DNA from: Clostridiales bacterium
Lineage (GTDB): Bacteria > Bacillota > Clostridia > TANB77 > CAG-508
DNA: 30,653 nt
Direction of reading: 5' to 3'
Assembly (NCBI GenBank): GCA_019417465.1
Contig: DXVF01000019.1
Span: 1-30,653, forward strand
Shown: piece after piece, positions 19,001 through 27,946 of the stretch
Layout of the letters: every line of letters starts with the position of its first letter
Numbering within the stretch: the stretch's first letter is position 1
Made by a program: the position numbers and the translations under genes
Notes under the pieces: generated by a model
Told to the model about the DNA's origin: nothing
What the model saw: only the letters and a program-made list of their open reading frames with translations
Database searches by the model: none

Positions 19001-19579
19001 ATGTTTAAATATGTACCTAATATATTAACTATGTTTAGATTTGTATTAATACCTTTCATTTTTATATCAATCATACAATCTAATTACATAGCTGCATTTG
19101 TTCTCTTAACTATTTCTGGCATTACAGATATATTAGATGGTTTTATTGCAAGAAAATTTAATTTTATAACTAATTTTGGAAAATTAATAGATCCTCTTTC
19201 TGATAAAGCAACACAACTTTCTGTTTTAGCTGCCTTATGTATAGAGAATATAATTCCTCTATGGATATTATTTGTAGTATTTTTGAAAGAGATTATAATG
19301 ATAGCAGGAGCCTCTTTCCTATATGGAAAAGAACTAGTAGTTTCTAGTAAATGGTATGGAAAACTTGCTACTGTACTTTTCTATATTGCAATAGTCTCAT
19401 CATTTATTGTAAAATATTTTGAAATTGATTTTCATTTTGATACTTACATTTACTATTTAGCTTTATTTATGACTATGTTTTCTTTAATAATGTATTTTGA
19501 AGCATTTTACAAACAAGGCTATCTAAAAAAGGAAAATCTAAAAATCGTTGATAAAAATAAAATTGATAAAAATAAATAA
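19001..19579 (+). CDS. pgsA: CDP-diacylglycerol--glycerol-3-phosphate 3-phosphatidyltransferase
   Basis: Makes phosphatidylglycerophosphate, the precursor of phosphatidylglycerol, in the membrane. 192 residues. Contains the CDP-alcohol phosphotransferase signature D-G-x2-A-R-x8-G-x3-D-x3-D (DGFIARKFNFITNFGKLIDP then LSD), preceded by MFKYVPNILTMFRFVLIPF and several membrane helices. ATG behind GGAGGAATTT. 22 nt after clpE, so probably co-transcribed. Confidence 0.93.
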   Translation: MFKYVPNILTMFRFVLIPFIFISIIQSNYIAAFVLLTISGITDILDGFIARKFNFITNFGKLIDPLSDKATQLSVLAALCIENIIPLWILFVVFLKEIIMIAGASFLYGKELVVSSKWYGKLATVLFYIAIVSSFIVKYFEIDFHFDTYIYYLALFMTMFSLIMYFEAFYKQGYLKKENLKIVDKNKIDKNK

Positions 19580-19660
19580 GAACAATAGTAGGTTTTAATA
19601 TATTTCACACTTAATTAATTTTCTTATATCCCGCATTTAATTGTTCATGCACCAATTTGT

Positions 19661-19709
19661 AAAAAATAATTGCACACAATTTTTATAAAATTGTGTGCAA
19701 TTATTTTTT
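19661..19709. terminator. bidirectional terminator between pgsA and the bofC-like gene
   Basis: AAAAAATAATTGCACACAAT pairs with ATTGTGTGCAATTATTTTTT around an AT loop. Serves two convergent genes. Confidence 0.85.
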
Positions 19710-19772
19710 ATAATAGGAATTCTTTTTAGTTAAATTTTACTATATACTAAAAACTTTCTATTATGACTTCAT

Positions 19773-20369
19773 TTATTCAAAATCTTCAATAATTTGATTT
19801 AATTTTTCTAGCCCATTTACTTTTATGCCATCTTTTAGTTGTATTAAATCTGTTTCAGGCAAATATTGAGATTCTATAGAAGTTGTATCATATAATACTT
19901 CTCTACCCTCATTATCTAACTTAAAAATAACTATATTTCCATCTTTCTCTCTTATTATATAGTCTTCATCACATACGCTATCAACTTCTCTATATAAAAC
20001 CACATTATTCTCTGAAAATTTTTTTATATCCCAATCCACATATTTATCACTTATTTCTTGTTCACTTTTATTTATAATATCTTCTTCTGCGATTTTTTCT
20101 TCTTTAACAGTATGTCCACACTCTTTATAATAAGTATTAAAATTCAAAATTGCATTTGGTGAAATCTTAATACTTGAATAACTTGTTGTAACAATTGGTG
20201 CATTATTTGTAATCGAATTATTCTCTATTTCAGAAATTTTATCTATACTATCCAGTTCAGTTTTTTTTGTATCTTCATACATTGTAATTATCACTATAAT
20301 ACTACATATAGATATTAAAATTAAAATTGATATTATAATATATAAAATCCACTTTTTCAATATAACCAC
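19773..20369 (-). CDS. membrane-anchored protein with BofC-like C-terminal domain
   Basis: 198 residues. One N-terminal membrane helix (WILYIIISILILISICSIIV) and an extracytoplasmic part. The C-terminal 60 residues (EDYIIREKDGNIVIFKLDN ... YLPETDLIQLKDGIKVNGLE, ending LNQIIEDFE) match the BofC C-terminal pattern of I-x-E-x-x-G-x-I-x-V-F followed by L-P-x-x-D-x-x-x-L-x-x-G-I. BofC controls SpoIVB and thereby pro-sigma-K processing in Bacillus, but many clostridial proteins with this domain have unknown roles. The frame opens at GTG 20369; TTG 20360 behind AGGTGG is likely. Stands alone. Confidence 0.6.
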   Translation of the reverse strand: MVILKKWILYIIISILILISICSIIVIITMYEDTKKTELDSIDKISEIENNSITNNAPIVTTSYSSIKISPNAILNFNTYYKECGHTVKEEKIAEEDIINKSEQEISDKYVDWDIKKFSENNVVLYREVDSVCDEDYIIREKDGNIVIFKLDNEGREVLYDTTSIESQYLPETDLIQLKDGIKVNGLEKLNQIIEDFE

Positions 20370-20504
20370 CTACTTTATAGTAGTATGGGTATAATTTAGT
20401 AATTTTATACATTTCACTATATTATTGTAGATGTTATTATTATTTCATAAATTTTTTATAAAAATTTACTTTCCTTGCAAAAACAATGTTCTTTCTTGTA
20501 TCTT

Positions 20505-22932
20505 TCATTTTATAAATTCTCTTACTTTCACATTCCCTTTACTATTAACTATTATGGATATTTCTCCATTTTCATCTGTCCTATAAAGCTTTATACCAAA
20601 GCTTTCCATTCTATTTATAACTATACCTGATGGATGTTCATATAAATTGTTTTTTCCAACTCCAATTAATGCAATCTTTGGTGATACTAATTTTAAAAAT
20701 TTTTCTGTAGATGAACTCTTAGAACCATGATGTGCTACCTTCAAAATAGTAGATTCTAAAACTTTAGAATTTTCGTACATTTTCCATATAACATTTTCAG
20801 CCTCTTCTTCGATATCTCCTGTAAACAATACTGTGAAATTTTTATAATATAGCTTACATACCAGTGCATTATTATTAATTGAATTTTCCTTAATTTCATT
20901 TTTTACACTTGGCCAAAGTACATAAAAATACAAGTTATTCTCTATATTTATTTTATCTCCAGCTTCTACTATTGTCACTTTTATATTCTTTTCCTTGATA
21001 ATTTTAGTAAACTCTTGTAAGTTTTCTGAGTTTTCAAACTGTTTTCCAATTATCACATTTTTTACTTTCATATTTTTCATTACATATAGTAAGCCACCGT
21101 ACATGATCTGTGTCGAAATGAGATACAATTATATAATCTATTACTTTTACCTTTCTACTCAATAGATATGGAATTAGTATCTTCTCTCCAATATCAAAGT
21201 TACTAGCCTCATTTCCTCCACCATCTATTAATATACTTTTATTGTTCGGTGTTATAATTAAAGAACTATCCCCTTGCCCCACATCTATAAAAAACATCTT
21301 AAGTTCCTTTAAATTACATTTAATATATAGAGACATTATTATTAAAACAATAATAATAGTAAATGTAATTGAACTTTTCATTATATATTTAACTTTTTTA
21401 ATAAATATATAAAAATTACGTTTATTCAGTAACATTTTCTTATCTAATATTAAAAAAGCAAATACTATACAATAAACTATCGTTATAGTTATGATACTTG
21501 GATCTCTAACAAGTACATTAGAAAGTGGTATATTCGAACAAAATCTAACAATTAACAAAAACAATTCCATTACTATATTAGTGATTATTGAAAATATAGT
21601 AGCTAATCTAATAGATAAAATCGAAAGTACTATTTGAATAATTGATACAACCATAACATATGGTAAAAATGGCTGTACTAATAAATTAGAAATTAAAAAA
21701 GTAAAAGAAAACGAATTAAACATATACATAGATAACGGAACTAATAAGATATTAGCAGCTAAAGTTACAATAAATATTTGTTTAATTTTATGATATATTC
21801 TACTAATAATACAATTAACTCTGCTCTTTTTCTTAGGTACTTGCATCTTTAATATGCTAGAGAATTTTATTTCCAGAAAATCAAAACTCTTTTTTATATA
21901 TGTATTAAAAAAAATTATGCTAATTGTCCCTACATAAGAAAAGATAAAACTTATATTATAAATCATTAATGGATTAATTATTAGTAATACCAATGCAGAA
22001 ATAGACATGTTTGTAAGTAAGTTTGATTTTCTATAAAGCAAGCTTGATGTTAATATCATTATTTGCATTATGCATGCTCTAAAAACAGATGGAACAGAGT
22101 TAGTTAATAATATATAAAAAATCAAAAAAAAGATAGTTAATATTCTCGATTTTCTTTTAGTAAATTTTCTTAAAATATTGCTTATAATCATACTAATATA
22201 TGTAACATGCATTCCAGATATAGCAAGCAAATGCAGTAAATTGCTTGCTTCAAAATATTCATTAATTTCGTCAGAAATATTTATTTTATATCCAATCACT
22301 AAAGCTAAACAAATACTAGAATTATTCTCTATAAGAATACTTTCCACTCTATTTATGATTTGATTTTTAATATGCAAAATATTTAATTTATTGTTTTCTT
22401 TAACAATATTTACAATATTAGCATTAACAACTGTATAAATGTTCTTACTGTTTAGATATCTTTTATAATCAAAACCTTTATAATTTCTTTGCACTTCCGG
22501 CTTATTAATTGCACCATCTATTTGTATAATATCTCCTAAATTTAAATTTATTTTATTATTATTTTTTATTTTTACTAATATATTAGTACCATTAAATCTA
22601 GATATATTATTTAGCTTATTGATTTTAACTTTATATGTCACACTATTCTCATTTTTACTTTCTACATTAATTATTTTTCCTATTAATTTTACATCAACCA
22701 CATCTTTATATTTTTCTTCAAATAAGTAATCTCTATATTTTGTATATGATGAAGAAAATAATATTATCAAAATAACTATAACTATTTGTTTTTTATTTAT
22801 TTTAGGAAATAAATAAATATCTGTAATTACAAATATAATGCATAACAAAAAGACTATACTTATTTTTAAGTATAGCCCCATTATAATTCCTATTATATAT
22901 ATTAGTGTTGCAATAAAAACCCAATTTTTCAA
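20505..22932 (-). CDS. comEC: DNA internalisation protein ComEC/Rec2, read through a +1 frameshift at CGG
   Basis: Membrane channel for uptake of single-stranded DNA. TTG 22932 behind AAGGAG. Order: N-terminal hydrophobic helices, DUF4131 region (VVDVKLIGKIINVESKN), Competence domain with many helices (LLHLLAISGMHVTYIS, SVPSVFRACIMQIMILTS) and a C-terminal metallo-beta-lactamase domain (MFFIDVGQGDSSLIITPNN, ILIDGGG, DYIIVSHFDTDHV). At this point comes CGG (codon 612, 21099-21097). Skipping the C gives GGLLYVMKNMKVKNVIIGKQ, restoring D-H-x-G-G, and continues through FTGDIEEEAE and LKVAHHGSKSSSTEKFL to the stop. Restored length 808 residues. Without the shift the domain loses most of its metal ligands. 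Confidence 0.93.
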
Positions 22933-22991
22933 ATTTCACTTTGCTCCTTATAAAATATTATTGCCCCCTAATTCATAATATATTATTTATA

Positions 22992-23012
22992 AAAAAGATT
23001 TATCATCTTTTT
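22992..23012 (-). terminator. terminator behind the NlpC/P60 gene
   Basis: AAAAAGAT, 5-nt loop, ATCTTTTT; followed on the minus strand by a T-run. Short but well placed, 4 nt after the stop. Confidence 0.55.
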
Positions 23013-23015
23013 ATC

Positions 23016-24383
23016 TTATATAATTCTTCTTGCTGTCACATATCTTGTTTTATAGTATGATCCAGATAATGAAGAAATCATAACTCTTCCTCCACCACTA
23101 GATGCATGTATAAATTTACCTTCACCTACATAAATTCCAACATGACCTATAGAAGTATTAGCACTATTGTTAAATATTACTAAATCTCCTGGTTGTAAAT
23201 TGCTTTTAGAAACATATTTACCAAGTCCTGCTTGTGTAACAGCTGAATGTCCCATTGAATATCCAAAATGTTTATATACATACATTGTAAAACCTGAACA
23301 ATCAAATGTACTTGGTCCTGAACCTGCATAAACATACTTACATCCCAAATATTTTTTTGCATATGCTACAATCTCTTCACCTTTTGAAGAATTATTACTT
23401 GTTGTCGCTTCTTGTTCTGTATTATTTGTAGTTTGCTCTTCAGTTTTATTATCTGCTGTCTGTCTATCCACAGTAGAACTTCTTGATGTTACTTCTATCT
23501 TATCTGCAGAAAGTAAAGTTTTTAAAATATATCCTGACTTTCCACTTACTTCTACTTTGTACCAATCTCCTTCTTCTCCTACAACTTTTACTTGTGTATT
23601 TTGTGTTAAAGTTGTAACTACATCTGAACTAGTACTTGATTTTGATCTAACATTTACAGCACTGCTTTTTATATAATAATTCTTTGGTGTATATTCTTGA
23701 GCATTGCTTGTAGTATCTTGATTGTTTGCCTGATTCTCTGAGCTATTTTGATTATTGGTTTGCTCTGAGTTATCTTGACTCTGGTTATTTATATTATTCT
23801 GTGTAGTATTTGAATCTGTTACAGATATCTTATCTACTCTTATCCAACCAGCTATATTTTCTGTTTTTATATAAGCCCATAGACCAGTTATATTAACTAT
23901 ATCTACCTCAGCATTTTGTTTTAAACTGCCAATAATATTTGAATTTATTAATGGTAAAATATATACGTCTAAATCACTATTAGTCTTAGCTTTCTTATCA
24001 ACTAAATATTTATCATTTTCGCTATTTTCATTAGTTGTATTATTTGTATTTTCATTATTGTTTTCTTCGTTTTTATTTTCCTCTTGTTCAGAATTTGTAT
24101 TACTTTCTGAATCATCATTTTTGCTTATGTATTCTTTGCTAACATATCCTGTATAAGTTTTAAAATTAACTTTATACCAATCGCCTTCCTCTGCTATTAT
24201 TTCAACTTCATCATCCTTAGATAAAAGTTCTAAAACAGTTGATTCTAATGATGCTTCTTTTCTTAATCTTAACGTTTCTGTTACTACTTTACCTTTTGTT
24301 TTTGTAACAGCAATAGCTACACTAGAAGCTAATATGACTAGTATAATAAAGGTTACAGCAACTGCTTTTTTTAGTATTTTCAT
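23016..24383 (-). CDS. secreted cell-wall hydrolase: SH3b repeats plus NlpC/P60 endopeptidase
   Basis: 455 residues. Signal peptide (ILKKAVAVTFIILVILASSV), then three SH3b domains that bind the wall: ETLRLRKEASLESTVLELL, a divergent second one with DVYILPLINSNIIGSLKQNA, and SAVNVRSKSSTSSDVVTTL. They are joined by linkers rich in N, Q, E, S and T. The C-terminal NlpC/P60 domain has catalytic Cys in STFDCSGFTMYVYKHFG and His in SIGHVGIYVGEGKFIHASS. It probably cleaves peptide stems (gamma-D-Glu-diamino acid type) during growth or division. ATG behind GAAGGAG. Confidence 0.93.
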   Translation of the reverse strand: MKILKKAVAVTFIILVILASSVAIAVTKTKGKVVTETLRLRKEASLESTVLELLSKDDEVEIIAEEGDWYKVNFKTYTGYVSKEYISKNDDSESNTNSEQEENKNEENNNENTNNTTNENSENDKYLVDKKAKTNSDLDVYILPLINSNIIGSLKQNAEVDIVNITGLWAYIKTENIAGWIRVDKISVTDSNTTQNNINNQSQDNSEQTNNQNSSENQANNQDTTSNAQEYTPKNYYIKSSAVNVRSKSSTSSDVVTTLTQNTQVKVVGEEGDWYKVEVSGKSGYILKTLLSADKIEVTSRSSTVDRQTADNKTEEQTTNNTEQEATTSNNSSKGEEIVAYAKKYLGCKYVYAGSGPSTFDCSGFTMYVYKHFGYSMGHSAVTQAGLGKYVSKSNLQPGDLVIFNNSANTSIGHVGIYVGEGKFIHASSGGGRVMISSLSGSYYKTRYVTARRII

Positions 24384-24425
24384 ATATTACTTACTCCTTC
24401 AGTTTTTGTAAATTAATACTTTTAT

Positions 24426-24454
24426 AGTATATACTCTTTTTCCAAAAATGTCAA
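24426..24454 (-). promoter_or_regulatory. promoter of the NlpC/P60 gene
   Basis: Minus strand TTGACA (24454-24449), 17-nt spacer, TATACT (24431-24426), 43 nt before the ATG. Confidence 0.8.
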
Positions 24455-24603
24455 TTTTTATAGAAAAATATTTAAATAAAATATTATTGGATAATAATTT
24501 TATCTCTATACTAGAAAATTGCTATTTATTATTTTATATAATATGAAAATTTCATAACTTAACTTCTACTGTAGATCCAAAAAAACTTTCTATTATATGA
24601 AAA

Positions 24604-24640
24604 TAGCAAGGATATTGCAATTTCTCGCATTTCCTTGCTA
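24604..24640 (-). terminator. hairpin behind the gene remnant 24662-24745
   Basis: TAGCAAGGA pairs with TCCTTGCTA across a 19-nt loop that has further pairing. The minus strand continues ATTTTC. It looks like the former terminator of the gene whose last codons lie just upstream. Confidence 0.5.
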
Positions 24641-24661
24641 CTTATATATTTCAAGTTATTA

Positions 24662-24745
24662 TTACTCTAATATTTCAGATACAACACCTGAACCTACAGA
24701 ACTTTTAATACCAGTCTGTTCGAAAATGTAACTAGCTGTAATATG
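24662..24745 (-). pseudogene. 3' remnant of a gene, C-terminus only
   Basis: An open stretch of 27 codons after a TAG reads HITASYIFEQTGIKSSVGSG and ends VVSEILE at a TAA, followed by a terminator-like hairpin. There is no start codon. The ending V-G-S-G-V-V-x-x-I-x-E resembles the C-terminus of EF-Tu, but the residues before it do not match EF-Tu, so the origin is open. It lies where conserved chromosome gives way to accessory genes, so it may be a recombination or integration scar. Confidence 0.3.
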
Positions 24746-24828
24746 CTATTTTACTATGTTTTCAAAATTTTATCAACTTGTTTCAATTTGTAATATTCTA
24801 AACTGAGTCGTTAAAAAGTTGTTGAATT

Positions 24829-24999
24829 TTATTGTAAATTATTTCCATATATACTCTTAGCGTTTATAAATCCTAATATGTACATTTTCTTTGCTAAATT
24901 TATATTACCTTCTAATATATTATATTCTTCTTTGCTAAATAACCCTTTATTTTCTTCTATCCTATCTTTTACAATCTCTTCTACAATCTTCTCTTCCAT
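24829..24999 (-). CDS. small hypothetical protein, 56 residues
   Basis: ATG behind AGGAGG opens MEEKIVEEIVKDRIEENKGL and continues FSKEEYNILEGN ... KKMYILGFINAKS. The pattern F-S-x-E-E-Y followed by a Y-x-L-G motif is seen in short accessory proteins of clostridial mobile elements; no function known. First gene of the accessory region. Confidence 0.6.
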   Translation of the reverse strand: MEEKIVEEIVKDRIEENKGLFSKEEYNILEGNINLAKKMYILGFINAKSIYGNNLQ

Positions 25000-25090
25000 A
25001 AATTCCTCCTAAAACTTGTTATATTTACTAATAATTTTATTTGAACTTTTACATATACATTTGATGCTTTTTTAAAACTCTGTTTCGCCA

Positions 25091-25177
25091 TCAACGAAAT
25101 TCATAATTCTTATTGTTATCCATTAAAGATAAATAAGAATTAGATAATCCCGTCATTTTACTTAGATAAATTATCAT
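25091..25177 (-). pseudogene. possible fragment of an XRE-type helix-turn-helix protein
   Basis: ATG behind GAGGTT opens 28 codons, MIIYLSKMTGLSNSYLSLMD then NNKNYEFR. The segment L-S-x-x-T-G-L-S-x-S-Y-L-S-x-x-x-N resembles the recognition part of XRE regulators, but it is far too short to fold alone. Confidence 0.3.
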
Positions 25178-25441
25178 AAACAACCTCCATTTTTTTATCT
25201 TTCGTCAAACAATGTCTTTATTTTACATTTTTTTCATTTATATGATACAAAAATATTCGTACCCTCTCTAGTGCGGATATACTAAATTAATAAAAAGTTA
25301 TATAGTTCACTAGAAAATGTTTTCTAAAAAAATATACGACAATATTTATATAAAAGACTATTTTTTATATGAAAGTATAGTTTTTTATATATAAAAAACT
25401 AAAAGTGGGGAATTGATTTTCTCCAATTTAAATCTATGAAC
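25178..25441. other. AT-rich intergenic stretch with a 24-nt palindrome
   Basis: I see no gene. TAGTTTTTTATA followed by its exact complement TATAAAAAACTA at 25378-25401 is a perfect palindrome, and a similar arm (CTATTTTTTATAT) lies about 25 nt before it. Confidence 0.5.
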
Positions 25442-25587
25442 TTATTCTATTTCAATGTCTTTAGCTACAAACAAATCTTCTGCTCCGTCCCCCCATTTTT
25501 CTTGCAATAATTATTGCCTCTTTCTAATTCTCTTAGACTTATTCCTTCTTGTTCTCTTACTTCTTTAATTTGCATTTTTATATACAT
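25442..25587 (-). pseudogene. XRE-family regulator with internal deletion
   Basis: ATG at 25587 opens MYIKMQIKEVREQEGISLRE then LERGNNYC and stops at 25465. The opening is typical of small XRE repressors (I-K-E-V-R-x-Q-x-G-I-S-L-R-x-L-E). A C-terminal piece, GAEDLFVAKDIEIE, is found in the -1 frame and stops at 25442. The recognition helix is gone. No in-frame CGG at the joint. Confidence 0.45.
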
Positions 25588-25634
25588 AACATCACCATTT
25601 TTAGTGTTTGTAGAATTTTGTTTATTATGCAAAA

Positions 25635-25658
25635 AGAGAACTAGTTAAATAGTTCTCT
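25635..25658 (-). terminator. terminator overlapping the end of the Spo0E-like remnant
   Basis: AGAGAACTA, 6-nt loop, TAGTTCTCT, then TTTTT on the minus strand. The last codons of the remnant lie within the stem. Confidence 0.6.
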
Positions 25659-25735
25659 CATCATTATATTTATGTATTTATCAAGTTTCTGACTCTGCTT
25701 TAAAATTTTATTTTTACTGTAATCTTCCTTTTTTG
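25641..25735 (-). pseudogene. C-terminal remnant of a Spo0E-like phosphatase
   Basis: Minus-strand codons KKEDYSKNKILKQSQKLDKY then INIMMRELFN fit the C-terminal half of short Spo0E-family proteins (V-x-x-x-S-Q-x-L-D-x-x-I), which dephosphorylate Spo0A. The frame continues beyond 25740 only as the antisense of the hicB remnant, so the N-terminus with the S-Q-E-L partner helix is lost. The natural stop and terminator survive. Confidence 0.4.
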
Positions 25736-26109
25736 TTCCTGATTTAAATAATGATAGTACTTGCGGAGATACATTGGAAAATGCAATAACAATGGCAGAA
25801 GATTTAATTGTAGGAGTTGTATTAGATTTAATAGAAGAAGAAAACAAAATTCCTAGATCTTCTAAAATTGAGAATATAAGTTTTGAAAAATTGGAAGAAT
25901 ATCTTGATATTGAAAATTGGAATTATATTTCTAAATTTAAAACATATGTAATTGTAGATATAAATTTATATGCTGAAAAATGGGGAAAAGAATTGGTGAA
26001 AAAGACTGTAAATATTTCTAAATGGGTAAATACTAAAGCTGAAAGCTTAAAGATCAATTTTTCCAAAACATTAGAAAAAGCTTTGTTAGAGAAAATTTTT
26101 AAAGATTAA
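25723..26109 (+). pseudogene. HicB-family antitoxin lacking its N-terminus
   Basis: Plus-strand codons from 25723 read SSFFVPDLNNDSTCGDTLEN then AITMAEDLIVGVVL, the HicB partial RNase-H fold (x-F-P-D-L-x-x-x-x-T-x-G-D-T-L-E-E-A). They end in a ribbon-helix-helix tail (KKTVNISKWVNTKAESLKIN then FSKTLEKALLEKI). A stop at 25720 and the absence of the first about 20 residues show that the start is missing; ATG 25774 is in frame but would cut the domain. No HicA toxin gene is next to it. Confidence 0.6.
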
Positions 26110-26114
26110 TATGG

Positions 26115-26137
26115 TAGAGGAGCAATAAGCTCCTCTA
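26115..26137. terminator. bidirectional terminator between hicB and the lysin
   Basis: TAGAGGAGC, loop AATAA, GCTCCTCTA then TTT. Placed between two convergent genes. Confidence 0.75.
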
Positions 26138-26138
26138 T

Positions 26139-26610
26139 TTAATTTATATCTACATGCACTACACCGTTCATATTTGAACTGTTTGTATATGTATATCTTA
26201 ATTTACCTTTACTTACTGAAGATTTAGTATAAGCAAGTAATGTACTAGCACTTACACCTTTTACATAAATATCTGCTGCTTTACCTAGAACATGTCTAGA
26301 ACCTTGTACTCCGCCTACCTTTTTATTGTTACTTGCACATCTACAACCGCTTGTAACTACGCAAGCTTGTCCGAAATGATTACGAATATCTTCTAAAACA
26401 TTAACTAGTTTTAAATCTATGTTATTCATTTCGCAACCGCATTTACAAGTAATTTCTGTCTTTTTGAAGTGTTTTATATTGTCCCAGTTTAAAGAACTTC
26501 CAGAATTATTTAATTTTGCCATTGTATTAACACTGCATATTCCATCTACTGCAAGCCCATTATTCTTTTGATATTTTTAATTTTCTTATACCTTTTGAAT
26601 ATTTTCCCAT
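26139..26610 (-). pseudogene. phage-type lysin: peptidoglycan-binding start plus peptidase M15, frameshifted
   Basis: ATG 26610 behind AAGGA opens MGKYSKGIRKLKISKE and stops (TAA 26562-26560). The +1 frame continues NNGLAVDGICSVNTMAKL, the end of a PG_binding_1 repeat, and then a full peptidase M15 domain of the DUF882/M15_3 kind: TEITCKCGCEMNNID, VVTSGCRCASNNKKV, SRHVLGKAADIYV (zinc ligands H and D) and VVHVDIN (final H). One residue is missing from the repeat, so this looks like a small indel in or near AAAA rather than a CGG event. The M15 domain alone could start at ATG 26522, which has no clear ribosome binding site. Confidence 0.7.
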
Positions 26611-26632
26611 AATCGTCCTTCTTTTTATTACA

Positions 26633-27643
26633 TTATATCAATTCTTTAAATCTTTGTATAGCATTGTCGTAATATCTAAAAATTTCTACCTCTTTATTAG
26701 AGTATCTTGATTTATCGTAGAAAGTCTTACCATACTGTTCAGTTTTTAAATTATTTTTATTAGCTAATATTCCTATTTTATTAGCACTTACACCTAGCAT
26801 ATTTCCTATTTCTGTAGCTGAATATGTTTTCTTGTTTACCTCTGGTAGTGGTATTATTGCTTTTCCTGTTATTACCACACTTGCATATGAACAACATACT
26901 TGTTTATTCTCTTTTATATCTGTCTTTTCTGCTAATTTCATTAATAGACTTGCCATTCTTGCTCTTGAATTATTTAATTTTGCTTCTGCTATTAATTTTT
27001 GATATTCTGTTGTTTTTATTAATTTGTTTTCGCCTTTCCTAAGTGATTTAATTATTCCTCTTACAACTTTTCTAAACTTCTTTCCAGTTTCTGTTTTAGA
27101 CAACATTGTTACTTCATAAATTCCATCTTCAGTAAATACTCTAGTCTCTTGTGTTCCTGAAGGTGTAACCATTTTGGTTACGGCTGAAAATTCTTTATCT
27201 TTTAAGTATTCGTTCCTATTTGTAATCTTGCTTATTGCAATCCTTGGTTCACTATAACCTAATACATTTCCTAATTGTTCTCCTGTCATAAACATCTCGT
27301 TATCTTTGCTGTAAATATTACATTCTATTTCATTAAATTTAAAACTTTTTATTAATTCTAATTTATTACTCATATATTTATTTTCCTTTCTTTTTACTAA
27401 TTTATCTATTGTTTTAAAAATCTCATTTTTATCTTCTCGTTTTGATATTTCTTTAAATAGTTTTAATAATTTAAAATTGTTTCTATTATCCCAAACTTGC
27501 TTTGCTACATCTGGTAAACTCTTATCTGTAAAATCCATATCTTTTACAAAGTCTAGTTCTTCCTCTGATAGCCATTTGTCTTTTTCATCTTTATTTAAGA
27601 TATAATATATAATTTTCATTTCTTCTTTACTAAAAATTCTCAT
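26633..27643 (-). CDS. phage antirepressor, Bro-N domain
   Basis: 336 residues, ATG behind GGAGG. An N-terminal charged helical region of about 90 residues is followed by a Bro-N domain (FNEIECNIYSKDNEMFMTGE, LGNVLGYSEPRIAISKI, FTEDGIYEVTMLSKTETGKK, FRKVVRGII). Then comes a linker and a C-terminal antirepressor-type domain (YSATEIGNMLGVSANKIGIL, YDKSRYSNKEVEIFRYYDNA). An internal ATG (MSNKLELIKSF) also has a GAAAGGA site upstream and matches the usual start of such proteins, so two forms are possible. In phages these proteins bind or titrate repressors. Intact, with no CGG in frame. Confidence 0.75.
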   Translation of the reverse strand: MRIFSKEEMKIIYYILNKDEKDKWLSEEELDFVKDMDFTDKSLPDVAKQVWDNRNNFKLLKLFKEISKREDKNEIFKTIDKLVKRKENKYMSNKLELIKSFKFNEIECNIYSKDNEMFMTGEQLGNVLGYSEPRIAISKITNRNEYLKDKEFSAVTKMVTPSGTQETRVFTEDGIYEVTMLSKTETGKKFRKVVRGIIKSLRKGENKLIKTTEYQKLIAEAKLNNSRARMASLLMKLAEKTDIKENKQVCCSYASVVITGKAIIPLPEVNKKTYSATEIGNMLGVSANKIGILANKNNLKTEQYGKTFYDKSRYSNKEVEIFRYYDNAIQRFKELI

Positions 27644-27645
27644 AT

Positions 27646-27798
27646 CTATACCTCCAATACTTTCATAAGTTTTTTATAAATATTAAATTTAAAAACTCTA
27701 TAACTTATTAGCTGTATAAACATAAATCCAATAAAACCTAAAGATGCATATATTCCTAATAATAAAATTGAAAATGTTCCTGTTATTAAAATTTGCAT
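27646..27798 (-). CDS. small hydrophobic protein, 50 residues
   Basis: ATG 27798 behind AGGAGG (11-nt gap): MQILITGTFSILLLGIYASL then GFIGFMFIQLISYRVF and a basic tail. One long or two short membrane segments. The frame extends upstream to 27930 through a strong hairpin, but that part has no family look. Its stop is 2 nt from the antirepressor start. Could be a holin-like or toxin-like peptide; not recognised. Confidence 0.5.
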   Translation of the reverse strand: MQILITGTFSILLLGIYASLGFIGFMFIQLISYRVFKFNIYKKLMKVLEV

Positions 27799-27840
27799 AA
27801 TAAAAAAGACCTCCTTCAGTTTCAAAATAAAATTTGATAC

Positions 27841-27869
27841 TTGAACAAAGTCTTTATCTATGTTATACT
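27841..27869 (+). promoter_or_regulatory. possible plus-strand promoter inside the hairpin
   Basis: TTGAAC (27841-27846), 17-nt spacer, TATACT (27864-27869), pointing against the surrounding minus-strand genes. Confidence 0.45.
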
Positions 27870-27891
27870 TATATAGATAAGAACTTTGTTC
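27843..27891. repeat. 19-bp near-perfect inverted repeat in the leader of the small hydrophobic gene
   Basis: GAACAAAGTCTTTATCTAT (27843-27861) and ATAGATAAGAACTTTGTTC (27873-27891) pair with two mismatches across an 11-nt loop. It lies between the XRE gene and the 50-residue protein, about 45 nt before the latter's start. Confidence 0.75.
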
Positions 27892-27946
27892 TTTCGCATG
27901 AGATAATGTTGTAGTTTGGCGACCGCACATTATCTCTCTTCTTTTT
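27876..27946 (+). ncRNA. possible antisense small RNA of about 70 nt
   Basis: Between the plus-strand promoter and a terminator: GAGATAATGT (27900-27909) pairs with ACATTATCTC (27927-27936), 17-nt loop, followed by TCTTCTTTTTTT. The transcript would be complementary to the mRNA joining the XRE gene to the small hydrophobic gene. Inference from signals only. Confidence 0.35.
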
